Shown here: in pieces, positions 26,578 through 34,815 of the stretch
How the letters are laid out: the number at the start of each line of letters is the position of its first letter
How positions within the stretch are numbered: position 1 is the first letter of the stretch
Origin: Solirubrobacterales bacterium
Lineage (GTDB): Bacteria > Actinomycetota > Thermoleophilia > Solirubrobacterales > Solirubrobacteraceae
DNA: 37,050 nt
Direction: 5' to 3'
NCBI GenBank assembly: GCA_003133565.1
Contig: PKYB01000074.1
Coordinates: 9,777-46,826, forward strand
The notes under the pieces: model-generated
Database searches by the model: none
The model's input: only the letters and a program-made list of their open reading frames with translations
What the model was told of the DNA's origin: nothing
Program-made: the position numbers and the translations under genes

Positions 26578-27279
26578 ATGCGCCTGGCCAAGTACCTGGC
26601 CCACTCTGGTGTCGCCTCACGCCGCGGCGCCGCGGCGATCGTGCGTTCCGGTCGCGTGCGCGTCGATGGCGTCGACGAGCTCGACCCTGCGCGCGAAATC
26701 ACGACCCAGCACGTCGAGCTCGATGGCGTGCCGCTCGCCGGTCCGCAGGAGCTGGTCGTCTATGCGCTGAACAAGCCCGCCGGCGTCCTGTCGACGGCGC
26801 GCGAGCGCCACGGCCGCCCGACGGTCGTTGCGCTGATCGCCGAGGAGAAGCGCCGGCTCTACCCCGTAGGCCGGCTCGACGCGCCGACGACGGGGCTGAT
26901 CCTGCTGACCAACGATGGTGAGCTGGCGAACCTGCTGACACACCCGCGCTATGAGGTGCCAAAGACCTACCGCGCGCGCGTTGACGGCGGGCCCGTCGCA
27001 GCGGCGACATTGCGAACGCTGGCTCAGGGCATCGAGCTCGAGGACGGTCGCACGGCTCCAGCGCGCGTCCGGTTGGTCGCCCCGGGGGTGATCGAGCTCG
27101 AGATTCACGAAGGCCGTAAGCGCCAGGTCCGGCGCATGTGCGAGGCCGTGGGTCATCGCGTGCTGGCGCTCGAGCGCGTACGTTTCGGCTCGCTCGAGCT
27201 CGGCGATCTGGCCTCCGGCGCGCATCGCGAGCTGTCGCCGGCCGAGGTCGAGACGCTCCGGGCGCAGGCCCGCCGGTAG
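26578..27279 (+). CDS. rluB: 23S rRNA pseudouridine synthase, RluB/RsuA family
   Basis: The 233-residue product opens with an S4 RNA-binding domain (MRLAKYLAHSGVASRRGAAAIVRSGRVRVDG). The synthase domain has the catalytic motif GRLDAPTTGLILLTNDG, Asp101 being the nucleophile. The EGRKRQVRRMCEAVGH stretch near the end is characteristic of this subfamily. It isomerises a uridine in large-subunit rRNA. rluB normally sits next to scpB, and here it resumes that conserved block after the sugar island. Its TAG stop provides the first bases of a -10-like box for aroH. Confidence 0.93.
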   Translation: MRLAKYLAHSGVASRRGAAAIVRSGRVRVDGVDELDPAREITTQHVELDGVPLAGPQELVVYALNKPAGVLSTARERHGRPTVVALIAEEKRRLYPVGRLDAPTTGLILLTNDGELANLLTHPRYEVPKTYRARVDGGPVAAATLRTLAQGIELEDGRTAPARVRLVAPGVIELEIHEGRKRQVRRMCEAVGHRVLALERVRFGSLELGDLASGAHRELSPAEVETLRAQARR

Positions 27280-27282
27280 TGT
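27277..27282 (+). promoter_or_regulatory. Candidate -10 box for aroH built on the rluB stop codon
   Basis: TAGTGT includes the rluB TAG stop (27277-27279) and ends 6 nt before the aroH ATG at 27289. The spacing predicts a leaderless transcript. No -35 is evident. Confidence 0.35.
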
Positions 27283-27288
27283 GAAGCG

Positions 27289-27663
27289 ATGAGTGACGAG
27301 CGTCTGTTCGCGTTGCGCGGGGCAACCGGCGTCGATGCCAACACCGAGGGGGCGATCCTCGACGCAACCGAGCTGCTGATGCGCGAGCTGATCACGCGCA
27401 ACGCGCTCGAGGTCGCGCAGATCGTCAGCTGCATATTCACGGCCACCGACGACCTCAACGCGGCATTCCCCGCGGTCGCTGCGCGGCGTCTGGGCTTTGA
27501 CCGCGTGCCGCTGCTCTGCACGCGGGAGATCAACGTGCCGGGTTCACTCCAGGGCGTGATCCGCGTGATGCTCCACTACTACGCGCCCGCTGAGCACACT
27601 TCCAGTCACGTCTACCTCGGGTCGGCTCGCAGCCTACGCGCCGACCTCGATGCCGCACAATAA
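27289..27663 (+). CDS. aroH: Chorismate mutase, AroH type
   Basis: The enzyme rearranges chorismate to prephenate, the branch point to phenylalanine and tyrosine. The 124-residue product is the monofunctional trimeric AroH class. It has LRGATGVDANTEGAILDATELL at the N-terminus, FTATDDLNAAFPA in the middle, and REINVPGSLQGVIRVMLHYY towards the end. Length is normal. It is followed within a few bases by an aminotransferase and then DAHP synthase and prephenate dehydrogenase, consistent with a tyrosine/phenylalanine block. Confidence 0.95.
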   Translation: MSDERLFALRGATGVDANTEGAILDATELLMRELITRNALEVAQIVSCIFTATDDLNAAFPAVAARRLGFDRVPLLCTREINVPGSLQGVIRVMLHYYAPAEHTSSHVYLGSARSLRADLDAAQ

Positions 27664-27670
27664 AGGGGTC

Positions 27671-28750
27671 ATGGCGCTCGAGTTCGCTCCCGCAGTCAAG
27701 CGCATCCCGGTCTACCCGGCGGGTGCCGGCTACGCGCGCCGCGGCCCGCTCGTACGACTGGAGAGCAACGAGTCGCCCTACCCACCGCTGCCCGAGGTGG
27801 TGGCGGCGGCAAACGCGGTACTCGAAGGCATCAACCGCTACCCGGACCCGAACAGCATCGTGTTGCGCGAGGCGCTGTCTGCCCGCTACGGGGTCCCGGT
27901 CGAGAGGATCGCGGTCGGCAACGGCTCAGCCGACATCCTGCTGGCCGCCGGTTCGGCGCTGCTGGAGCCGGGTGCCGAGCTGATCTATGGCTGGCCGTCG
28001 TTCTCGGTCTACCCGCAGGTCGCCGGGCTTTCGGGGGCTCGCGCGGTTGTCGTGCCGCTCGACGAGCGCGAATACCTCGACCTCGACGCGATGGCCGACG
28101 CCGTCACGCCGGCGACGCGCCTGGTGATCGTCTGTAACCCGAACAACCCCACCAGCACGGCGCTCGAGTTGGACCGCATCGCCGCCTTCATCGAGCGTGT
28201 GCCGAGTCGGGTCTGCGTGATGATCGACGAGGCCTACTGCGAGTTCAACACGCTCAACCCGCCGGACGCGTCGATCGCGCTGCTCGCCGTACACAAGAAC
28301 CTTGTGCTGCTGCGCACCTTCTCCAAGGTGCACGGGCTCTGCGGCCTGCGCGTCGGCTTCGCATTGTGTGCAACGACAGAGCTGCCCGAGGCGCTCAGCG
28401 TGATTCGCCAGCCCTTCTTCGCCAACGCCGCGGCGCAGGCTGCCGCCACGGAGGCACTCGCCCACCCCGAAGAGGTGGCGCGTCGTGTCGATTCCGCCCA
28501 CGTTGCGCGCAGTGAGATGCGCGAGCGCCTGCGGTCGCTCGGCCTTTCGCCGGCACCGTCGGAGGCGAACTTCTGCTGGTTTGAACTCGGCCCGCTGCGC
28601 GACGAGGCAGAGATCGTGCGCGGCCTTGCCGAACAGGGCGTACTCGTCCGTGCCGGCAGCGCACTCGGCAAGCAGGGGGCCCTGCGCGTCACCTACGGCA
28701 CGCGCGAGGAGAACAGCCGCTTCATCGAGGCGCTGAGCGCGCTGCTGTAG
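27671..28750 (+). CDS. hisC: PLP-dependent aminotransferase, HisC type
   Basis: The 359-residue product is a fold-type I aminotransferase of the histidinol-phosphate class. It has RLESNESPYPPLPEV at the N-terminus, NPNNPTST, IDEAYCEF, and the cofactor lysine in RTFSKVHGLCGLRVGF. HisC-like enzymes in aromatic gene blocks often transaminate prephenate or aryl-pyruvates. Placement between chorismate mutase and DAHP synthase suggests an aromatic role, possibly alongside histidine synthesis. The ATG at 27671 is preceded closely by AAGGGG. An in-frame ATG at 27650 overlapping aroH is an alternative start. Confidence 0.88.
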   Translation: MALEFAPAVKRIPVYPAGAGYARRGPLVRLESNESPYPPLPEVVAAANAVLEGINRYPDPNSIVLREALSARYGVPVERIAVGNGSADILLAAGSALLEPGAELIYGWPSFSVYPQVAGLSGARAVVVPLDEREYLDLDAMADAVTPATRLVIVCNPNNPTSTALELDRIAAFIERVPSRVCVMIDEAYCEFNTLNPPDASIALLAVHKNLVLLRTFSKVHGLCGLRVGFALCATTELPEALSVIRQPFFANAAAQAAATEALAHPEEVARRVDSAHVARSEMRERLRSLGLSPAPSEANFCWFELGPLRDEAEIVRGLAEQGVLVRAGSALGKQGALRVTYGTREENSRFIEALSALL

Positions 28751-28770
28751 CGCTCTCGTCGTGAAGAGCG
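28751..28770 (+). terminator. Small hairpin directly after hisC
   Basis: CGCTCT (28751-28756) pairs with AGAGCG (28765-28770), a 6-bp stem with an 8-nt loop beginning at the base after the hisC stop. There is no T-run, so it is a weak terminator candidate. It would fit separate transcription of the aroF leader that follows. Confidence 0.3.
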
Positions 28771-28851
28771 TCGCTCGCGGCCCACACAGACCGCCAAGAC
28801 GATGGTTCGCGGTCGAGATTGCCCTCAGGATCTGCTACACCTTCCAAAGCG

Positions 28852-28974
28852 ATGCATTCCGCAAGCGACCGATCGGCTCACCGCGCAGGCACGGGTTCAC
28901 TCGTGCCCGGCTACGTGCGTGGGCTCGCGGGCGCCAGCTATCGCTATTACGCCTGGTCCTGGCGATTTAGCTAG
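28852..28974 (+). CDS. Candidate attenuation leader peptide for aroF, ending in Tyr/Trp/Phe codons
   Basis: A 40-codon frame from ATG 28852 ends at TAG 28972-28974. Its last eleven codons read Y-R-Y-Y-A-W-S-W-R-F-S: three Tyr, two Trp and one Phe. It lies in the 378-nt gap between hisC and the DAHP synthase gene. Concentrated codons for the pathway's end products in a short ORF before the first pathway gene are the hallmark of ribosome-mediated attenuation. The start is uncertain: in-frame GTGs at 28903 and 28915 would give 23- and 19-residue peptides. No convincing Shine-Dalgarno sequence is present; TACACC (28836-28841) is a possible -10 for the ATG. The rest of the gap holds the alternative stems described next. 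Confidence 0.55.
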   Translation: MHSASDRSAHRAGTGSLVPGYVRGLAGASYRYYAWSWRFS

Positions 28975-29046
28975 GCGCTCGGACCTGCGTTTGCGCTGAG
29001 CGCGACGCGGCAAGCTCCGAACTGGGGCCCTCCGGGGCCGAGCGCC
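28974..29046 (+). promoter_or_regulatory. Competing RNA stems after the aromatic leader ORF
   Basis: GGCGCTCGG (28974-28982), at the leader stop codon, can pair over 9 bp with CCGAGCGCC (29038-29046). Its core GCGCTC can alternatively pair with GAGCGC (28998-29003). A third stem, GGCCC/GGGCC (29026-29030 with 29035-29039), is capped by a C(UCCG)G loop of the stable UNCG class and shares bases with the 9-bp pairing. These are mutually exclusive, as in attenuators. No U-run follows, so the output could be Rho- or translation-based. Confidence 0.4.
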
Positions 29047-29128
29047 GTCTCCACCCGCGCAAGGCATCGTTCACGCCAAGCGCAGCCTCGTCAATAAGCT
29101 TCCAGACGAACTTGAAAGGACCAGACCG

Positions 29129-30154
29129 ATGATGATTGTGATGAAACCGACGGCGAGCGAGGACGAGATCGCTCACGTCGTCGCGCGCGTGGAGAGCGTC
29201 GGTGCGCGAGCACACATTTCCAAGGGCGAAGAGGTGACCGTGATTGGCGCGATCGGCGACCGCGAGCACGTCGCGCGGCTCGAGCTCGAAGGCGCCCCCG
29301 GCGTCGCGCAGGTCGTGCCGATCCTCAAGCCATACAAGCTGTCCTCATCCCAACTGCGGGCCGGTGAGCGCTCGGTTTTCGAGATCGGCGGCCGCAGGAT
29401 CGGCGGCGAGCATTTCGCGCTGATCGCCGGGCCGTGCACCGTCGAGTCGCGTCAGCAGCTGTTCGACACCGCGCGCGCGGTCAAGGACGGCGGCGCCTCG
29501 ATGCTGCGCGGCGGTGCCTACAAGCCGCGCACCTCGCCCTACGCCTTCCAGGGTCTCGGCGAGGCCGGGCTGCGGCTGCTCGCCGAGGCCAAGCTGGAAA
29601 CCGGGTTGCCGATCGTCACCGAGCTGATGGATGTCCGCGACATCGAGGCGGTGATTGAGGTCGCGGATGTGGTGCAGATCGGCGCGCGCAACATGCAGAA
29701 CTACACGCTGCTGTCAGAGGTTGGCCGTACCGGCGTGCCGGTGCTGCTCAAACGCGGCCTCTCGGCGACGCTCGAAGAGTTGCTGCTGGCAGCCGAGTAC
29801 GTGCTCAAAGAGGGCAACGAGCAGGTGATGCTCTGTGAGCGCGGGATCCGCACCTTCGAGACGGCCTACCGCTACACGCTCGACTTGATGGCGGTCCCGG
29901 TGCTCAAGCAGCTCTCGCACCTGCCCGTAGTCGTCGATCCGAGCCACGCAGCGGGGCGGCGCGACCTCGTCGGACCGTTGTCGCTGGCGGCGGCGGCCGC
30001 CGGTGCGGACGGAATCATTGTCGAGGTCCATCCGAACCCTGAGGAGGCGATCTGCGACGGGCCGCAGGCACTGCGCGCCGACGAGTTCGCCGAGTACGCG
30101 GCGCTGGTTGAACGGGCCGCCCAGATCGCGGGCAAGGCGCTCAGCAGCGCGTGA
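29129..30154 (+). CDS. aroF: 3-deoxy-7-phosphoheptulonate (DAHP) synthase, type I with N-terminal regulatory domain
   Basis: DAHP synthase condenses phosphoenolpyruvate with erythrose-4-phosphate, the entry to the shikimate pathway. The 341-residue product has an N-terminal ferredoxin-like domain (about residues 1-70, [18 protein letters not shown]) of the kind that mediates feedback inhibition in Thermotoga-type enzymes. The barrel follows: [38 protein letters not shown], and [20 protein letters not shown] (29115-29120) lies 8 nt before the ATG at 29129. The stop overlaps the tyrA start by 4 nt. Together with the upstream leader it may be controlled at both expression and activity level. Confidence 0.95.
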   Translation: MMIVMKPTASEDEIAHVVARVESVGARAHISKGEEVTVIGAIGDREHVARLELEGAPGVAQVVPILKPYKLSSSQLRAGERSVFEIGGRRIGGEHFALIAGPCTVESRQQLFDTARAVKDGGASMLRGGAYKPRTSPYAFQGLGEAGLRLLAEAKLETGLPIVTELMDVRDIEAVIEVADVVQIGARNMQNYTLLSEVGRTGVPVLLKRGLSATLEELLLAAEYVLKEGNEQVMLCERGIRTFETAYRYTLDLMAVPVLKQLSHLPVVVDPSHAAGRRDLVGPLSLAAAAAGADGIIVEVHPNPEEAICDGPQALRADEFAEYAALVERAAQIAGKALSSA

Positions 30155-31218
30155 ACGTCGGCATCGTCGGCGTCGGGCTGATCGGCGGGTCGATCGGCCT
30201 TGCCGTGCAGGAGCGCCTCGGTGCGACGGTGGTCGGCTTCGATCCCGCGGCGCGCGTATGCGATGAGGCGCTGCGCCGCGGCGCGATTGGGGAGGTCGCT
30301 GCTAGCGCGGCGGCGGCCGCCGAGGGGGCGGAGATCGTGTTTGTCGCGGCGCCCGTCAGCGCGCTGCCGGGCGCGATCGATGCGGTGCTTTTGGCCGCGG
30401 GGGGCGACTGCGCAGTGACCGACGTCGGGTCGACCAAGCGCGAGCTCGTGGCCGGCCGGGCCGACGAGCGCTTCATCGGTGGCCACCCGCTAGCGGGGGC
30501 CGAGACCTCCGGCGTCGAGCACGCGCGCGCCGACCTTTTCGAGGGCGCGACTTGGTATCTGACTCCCGGACCGGGAACCTCGGGCGCGCTCTATGAGCGC
30601 CTGCACAAGACGCTTGCTCGAATCGGCGCCCAGCCCACGGCGATCGACGCCGCCGACCACGACCGTGTGATGGCGTCGGTCTCGCACCTGCCGCACGTCT
30701 TCGCAAACGTGCTCGTCGCGCAGGCTGCCCACGCGCTCGCGGGTGGCGAAACGGTCCCCGCGACCGGCCCCAGCTTCCGCGATGCGACGCGCGTCGCCGG
30801 TGCCAGCGCGACGATCTGGCCCGACATCTACCTGTCGAACCGCGAGATGCTCGTGACGCTGATCGACGAGGTACAGGAGCGCCTGGGCGATGTGCGTGCG
30901 GCGCTCGCTGCCGCCGATCGCGCCGCGATCGAGCGCTGGAACGACGCGGCGCGCATCGACCGCGACGCTCTGCTCGGCGCGGGCCTTGTCGGTGGCGCTG
31001 TCTTCGAGTTGCGCGCGGCGGTGACAGACCGGCCGGGGATCGTGGCAGAGATCGCGCTGGCACTCGGGCGCGCCGGGATCAACATCGTCGACATGGCGCT
31101 CTCGCCGGCGCGCGACGGCAGCCAGGGCGTCGTCGCGTTGTGGATCGCGGGCGAGGCTCAGACCGAGCGCGCGGCGGTTCTGGTCGGCGAGCTCGGCATC
31201 CCGGTGGCGCGGGCGTGA
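30151..31218 (+). CDS. tyrA: Prephenate dehydrogenase with C-terminal ACT domain
   Basis: TyrA oxidatively decarboxylates prephenate to 4-hydroxyphenylpyruvate using NAD(P). The 355-residue product starts with the Rossmann motif GVGLIGGS (7-14). It has VTDVGSTK, the conserved [18 protein letters not shown], and [11 protein letters not shown] in the helical dimer domain. Residues from about 285 ([29 protein letters not shown]) form an ACT domain, implying tyrosine feedback. The GTG start overlaps aroF's TGA and the stop overlaps the aroA GTG, both by 4 nt. Confidence 0.94.
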   Translation: MNVGIVGVGLIGGSIGLAVQERLGATVVGFDPAARVCDEALRRGAIGEVAASAAAAAEGAEIVFVAAPVSALPGAIDAVLLAAGGDCAVTDVGSTKRELVAGRADERFIGGHPLAGAETSGVEHARADLFEGATWYLTPGPGTSGALYERLHKTLARIGAQPTAIDAADHDRVMASVSHLPHVFANVLVAQAAHALAGGETVPATGPSFRDATRVAGASATIWPDIYLSNREMLVTLIDEVQERLGDVRAALAAADRAAIERWNDAARIDRDALLGAGLVGGAVFELRAAVTDRPGIVAEIALALGRAGINIVDMALSPARDGSQGVVALWIAGEAQTERAAVLVGELGIPVARA

Positions 31219-32477
31219 GCGCGGCGGCGGTCGCGCGCGTCGAGCCGCTGACGGCGCCGCCGGATGCGGTGGTGCGTGTCCCCGGCTCGAAGAGCATCAC
31301 GAACCGTGCACTCCTGTGCGCGGCGTTTGCCGACGGGACGAGCGTCCTGCATGGCGCACTGTTCGCCGACGACACACGCGCGATGATGGGCGCCGTAGAA
31401 GCACTCGGGGCGAGAGTTGAGCGCGACGAGGAGAGTTGCGTTGTGACGGTCCGCGGCGGGCGGCTCGCCGCGACACGCCTGACCCGGGTCGACGCGTCGG
31501 CGTCGGGGACGACATCGCGCTTCATCCTCCCTGCGATCGCGACCGGCACGGCGGAGTGCGTCGTCGACGGCGACCCGCAGCTTCGCGCGCGACCGTTCGC
31601 ACCGCTCATCGACGCGCTCGGTGCAATCGGCGCCACGGTTCACGCGCTGGAGGAGGCAGGCCATCTGCCGCTCGCAGTCCGCGGACCGGCGGTCGGCGGC
31701 GAGGTGAGGCTTGCGGGGCACATCTCGAGCCAATTTCTCTCGGCGCTCCTGCTCGCCGGGCCGCGGCTGGAGCGGGGACTGTCGGTCGAGCTGACCTCGC
31801 CGCTCGTGTCCGTGCCCTACGTCGAGATGACGCGCGCGGTGATGGCCGCGTTCGGTGTCGCGAGTGACGGTCTGCGCGTTCTGCCCGCGGAGTACGAGCC
31901 GCGCGAGTTCGCCATCGAGCCGGACGCCAGCGCCGCCTCCTACTTCTTCGCCGCCGCGGCGATCAGCGGTGGGCGCGTTAGCGTTCCCGGGCTCGGGTGT
32001 GACTCGATCCAGGGCGACGTCGCGTTCCTCGACGTCCTCGAGCAAATGGGCGCGCAGGTCGAGCGGGGGCGCGACGCGCTAACGGTCACCGGCAGCGGCC
32101 CACTGCGCGGCGTCGATGTCGACATGTCGAACATCTCGGACACCGCACAGACGCTCGCCGCGGTGGCGGTCTTCGCCGAAGGGCCGACTCGCGTTCGCGG
32201 TATCGGCTTCATCCGCCGCAAGGAGACCGACCGGATCGCCGCGATCGTGGCCGAGCTGCGTCGCGCCGGCATCCAGGCGACGGCGGAGGAGGATGGTTTT
32301 GTCGTCGTTCCCGGTCCGGTGGTCGCGGCGCGCTTCGAGACCTACGGCGACCACCGCATGGCGATGAGCCTCGCGCTGCTCGGCCTGCGCGTCAGTGGCG
32401 TCGAGGTGGCAAACCCGGGCTGCGTCGCCAAGACCTACCCCGCGTTCTTCGAGGACCTCGCGGGACTCGCGGCGTGA
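31215..32477 (+). CDS. aroA: 3-phosphoshikimate 1-carboxyvinyltransferase (EPSP synthase)
   Basis: AroA transfers enolpyruvyl from PEP to shikimate-3-phosphate. The 420-residue product has the N-terminal VPGSKSITNRALL, the SGTTSRF segment at the PEP site (in place of the more common NAGTAMR), QARARPFAPL-like DPQLRARPFAPL, ISSQFLSALLLA, RRKETDRIAAI, and DHRMAMSLAL. The frame stays open upstream, but the GTG at 31215 overlapping the tyrA stop by 4 nt precedes the conserved start. Its own stop overlaps the cmk GTG in the same way. Confidence 0.95.
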   Translation: MSAAAVARVEPLTAPPDAVVRVPGSKSITNRALLCAAFADGTSVLHGALFADDTRAMMGAVEALGARVERDEESCVVTVRGGRLAATRLTRVDASASGTTSRFILPAIATGTAECVVDGDPQLRARPFAPLIDALGAIGATVHALEEAGHLPLAVRGPAVGGEVRLAGHISSQFLSALLLAGPRLERGLSVELTSPLVSVPYVEMTRAVMAAFGVASDGLRVLPAEYEPREFAIEPDASAASYFFAAAAISGGRVSVPGLGCDSIQGDVAFLDVLEQMGAQVERGRDALTVTGSGPLRGVDVDMSNISDTAQTLAAVAVFAEGPTRVRGIGFIRRKETDRIAAIVAELRRAGIQATAEEDGFVVVPGPVVAARFETYGDHRMAMSLALLGLRVSGVEVANPGCVAKTYPAFFEDLAGLAA

Positions 32478-33073
32478 TCGTCGCGGTCGACGGGCCAGCT
32501 GGCGCCGGTAAGTCAAGCGTGTCGCGTCTCGTCGCGGCGCGCCTTCAGGCCCGCTATCTCGACAGCGGCGCGATGTACCGCTGCGTCGCCCTTGCGAGTC
32601 TCGAGGATCCGGACCACACGCCGGCAGAGCTCGCCGCGTCGATCCAGATTGAGCTCGGCTCTCGCGTCCGGATCGACGGCCGCGACGTCAGCGCCGCGAT
32701 CCGCCGGGCCGAGGTTTCCGCGCGAGCCTCCGAGGTTGCCACCGATCCCGATGTTCGCGCCGCGCTAGTCGCCCAGCAGCGCGAATTGCTCGCGACTGGC
32801 GATTGGGTCGCCGAGGGCCGCGATATCGGAACCGTCGTCGCGCCCCACGCCGACCTCAAGATCTTCCTCACAGGAAGCCCCGCTGAGCGCGCTCGCCGCC
32901 GCGGCGAACCGGTGAACGAGCGCGACGTACGCGACAGAACGCGCGTCCACAGCCCCCTACAAGCCGCGCCCGACGCGACGGTGATCGACACGACCGACCT
33001 TTCGCTCGAGCAGGTCGTCGAGCGGGTCGTCGAGCTCGCCGCCACGGCCAACGGGGGGAGCCAGGACGCCTGA
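32474..33073 (+). CDS. cmk: Cytidylate kinase, compact form
   Basis: Cmk phosphorylates CMP and dCMP with ATP. The 199-residue product has the P-loop DGPAGAGKSS near the N-terminus, ARYLDSGAMYR, WVAEGRDIGTVVAPHADLKIFL, and a C-terminal PDATVIDTTDLSLEQVV. It is some 20 residues shorter than most bacterial Cmk proteins. The missing part is in the lid region, where RRRGEPVNERDVRDRTRVHSPL replaces a longer helix-containing segment. The GTG overlaps the aroA stop. It ends the aroF-tyrA-aroA-cmk coupled series. Confidence 0.9.
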   Translation: MIVAVDGPAGAGKSSVSRLVAARLQARYLDSGAMYRCVALASLEDPDHTPAELAASIQIELGSRVRIDGRDVSAAIRRAEVSARASEVATDPDVRAALVAQQRELLATGDWVAEGRDIGTVVAPHADLKIFLTGSPAERARRRGEPVNERDVRDRTRVHSPLQAAPDATVIDTTDLSLEQVVERVVELAATANGGSQDA

Positions 33074-33082
33074 GACTCCGGC

Positions 33083-34765
33083 GTGGGCGACGTGTACAAA
33101 ATCACGGACGTCCTCAGGGGGCGCCGCTCGACGCCACAAAAGGGGATACTGGCTCGGTGGTCGAGTTTGTGGCGAGCATTGCCGGCGAGCGCTGACCGGC
33201 TCCGGCTGGGACGGCGCGGCTGGTTGCTGCTGCTAGCGCTCGCCGCATGCGCCGGGGGCGCGTCCTCCGCCGTCGCGATCGCCGGTGCGAAGCATTCGGC
33301 CAGCAAGCCGTCACGGGTGGCGAGCGCGACCGCCGGCTGGCCGTCGCCCAACTACGACCTCTCGAACACGCGCGCCGACACCGACACGGCGATCGATGCG
33401 GCCAACGTCGCGACGCTGAAGCCGAAGTGGACGTTCAAGCTGCCCGACCTCGGCGAATACGGGGCCTACACGACGACTGCGCTCGTGCTCGGAGGCGTCG
33501 TCTATTTCGAGAGCCCGAAGTCAAACGTCTTCGCTTTGAACGCGAACACGGGCGCCGTGATCTGGGAGCGCAAGTACAACAGCCTCGTGCCATCCGGCGG
33601 ACCGACCGGTCTGGCGATCGGCGATGGACTGATCTTCGGCGCGACCGAGAGCTCGGCGTTCGCGCTCGATCTCGCGAGCGGCAAGCAGGTCTGGATCCAC
33701 TCGCTGATCCAGAACGACCGTGAGGGCATCGACAGCGCGCCGCAGTTCTACGACGGCAAGGTGCTGATCTCGACGATCCCCGGCAGCGCTTACAACTTCT
33801 ACACGGGCGGCGCCTACGGCATCGTCTACGAGCTCAACGCGAAGACCGGCGCGACTGAGTGGAGCTTCTCTACGATCAAGGGTGGGAGCGCGCTTTGGGG
33901 CGACCCGAAGGTCAACGGTGGCGGCGGACTCTGGTACCCGCCGGCGGTCGACAGCCACGGTCGCGTGTTCTTTGGGACCGGCAATCCCTCGCCCGTGTAT
34001 CCGACGTCCTCCGACGCCAACGCCAAGAGCCGGCCCGGCCCGGACCTTTATACGGACTCGATGGTCGCCGTCGATGCCAGCAGCGGCAAGCTCCTCTGGT
34101 ACGACCAGGTCACGCCGCACGACGTGCGCGACCACGACTTTCAGGACTCGCCGATCGTCGCGACGCAGAAGATCGCTGGCAAGCGCACGGAGGTCGTGAT
34201 CGGCACCGGAAAGTCCGGCAAGGTCGTCGCCTTCCGCGCCAGCGACGGACGGCAACTCTGGCTGCTGAACATCGGCGCGCACAACGCCGCTGAGTACGGT
34301 CCGCTGCCCGCCAAGCCGGTGCTCGTGTGTCCTGGACCGCTCGGCGGCGTCTTGTCGCCGATGGCCTACTCCGCGGGCGTCGTCTACGTTCCCTGGATCG
34401 ATCTCTGTCTTGAGGAATCGGCCACCACGGGACCGGCGGCGCCGAAGAACCTGTCGGAAACCGGCGGGCTGGCGGCGGTCGACGCTGCCACGGGCGGCGT
34501 GATCTGGGCCCACCGCTTCAACACGGTCGTGGACGGCGCGGCAACGGTTGCGAACGACGTCGTCTTCACTGCAGCCACCAACGGCATGCTGTACGCGCTG
34601 TCGAACAAGACCGGCGCCGTGCTTTGGAGCGCGCAGACCTCAGACGGCATCAACGGCTCCCCGGCGGTCACCGAGAACATGCTGATCGTCGGCGCCGGGC
34701 TGCCCAACCCCAAGGTGGCGCACGATCACCCAGAGCTCGTCGCGTACTCGCTCGGCGGCAAGTAG
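33083..34765 (+). CDS. PQQ-repeat beta-propeller protein, probable lipoprotein
   Basis: The 560-residue product has a basic stretch (RLRLGRR, 40-45 region), a hydrophobic segment, and a lipobox LAAC with Cys56, so it is probably exported and lipid-anchored. The rest is a beta-propeller of PQQ-like blades ([61 protein letters not shown]). [16 protein letters not shown] resembles quinoprotein alcohol dehydrogenases. Catalysis versus a BamB-like structural role cannot be decided. The GTG at 33083 gives an unusually long N-terminus. A -10-like GATACT at 33145-33150 and an in-frame TTG at 33167 suggest that translation may start there, giving a normal lipoprotein signal. Confidence 0.8.
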   Translation: MGDVYKITDVLRGRRSTPQKGILARWSSLWRALPASADRLRLGRRGWLLLLALAACAGGASSAVAIAGAKHSASKPSRVASATAGWPSPNYDLSNTRADTDTAIDAANVATLKPKWTFKLPDLGEYGAYTTTALVLGGVVYFESPKSNVFALNANTGAVIWERKYNSLVPSGGPTGLAIGDGLIFGATESSAFALDLASGKQVWIHSLIQNDREGIDSAPQFYDGKVLISTIPGSAYNFYTGGAYGIVYELNAKTGATEWSFSTIKGGSALWGDPKVNGGGGLWYPPAVDSHGRVFFGTGNPSPVYPTSSDANAKSRPGPDLYTDSMVAVDASSGKLLWYDQVTPHDVRDHDFQDSPIVATQKIAGKRTEVVIGTGKSGKVVAFRASDGRQLWLLNIGAHNAAEYGPLPAKPVLVCPGPLGGVLSPMAYSAGVVYVPWIDLCLEESATTGPAAPKNLSETGGLAAVDAATGGVIWAHRFNTVVDGAATVANDVVFTAATNGMLYALSNKTGAVLWSAQTSDGINGSPAVTENMLIVGAGLPNPKVAHDHPELVAYSLGGK

Positions 34766-34802
34766 CCGAGCCGGCTTGCGCGGGCGCAACAGCCCGCACA
34801 GT

Positions 34803-34808
34803 CATACT
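34803..34808 (+). promoter_or_regulatory. Candidate -10 box for der
   Basis: CATACT ends 7 nt before the der ATG at 34816, as in the other leaderless-type promoters here. The 50-nt gap after the PQQ-repeat gene contains no Shine-Dalgarno match for der. Confidence 0.4.
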
Positions 34809-34815
34809 GGCCAAC

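Noticed and set aside
28802-28999. 65-codon + strand frame overlapping the aromatic leader ORF
   Set aside because: It lacks aromatic enrichment, a ribosome-binding site and any recognisable feature. The other frame explains the region better.
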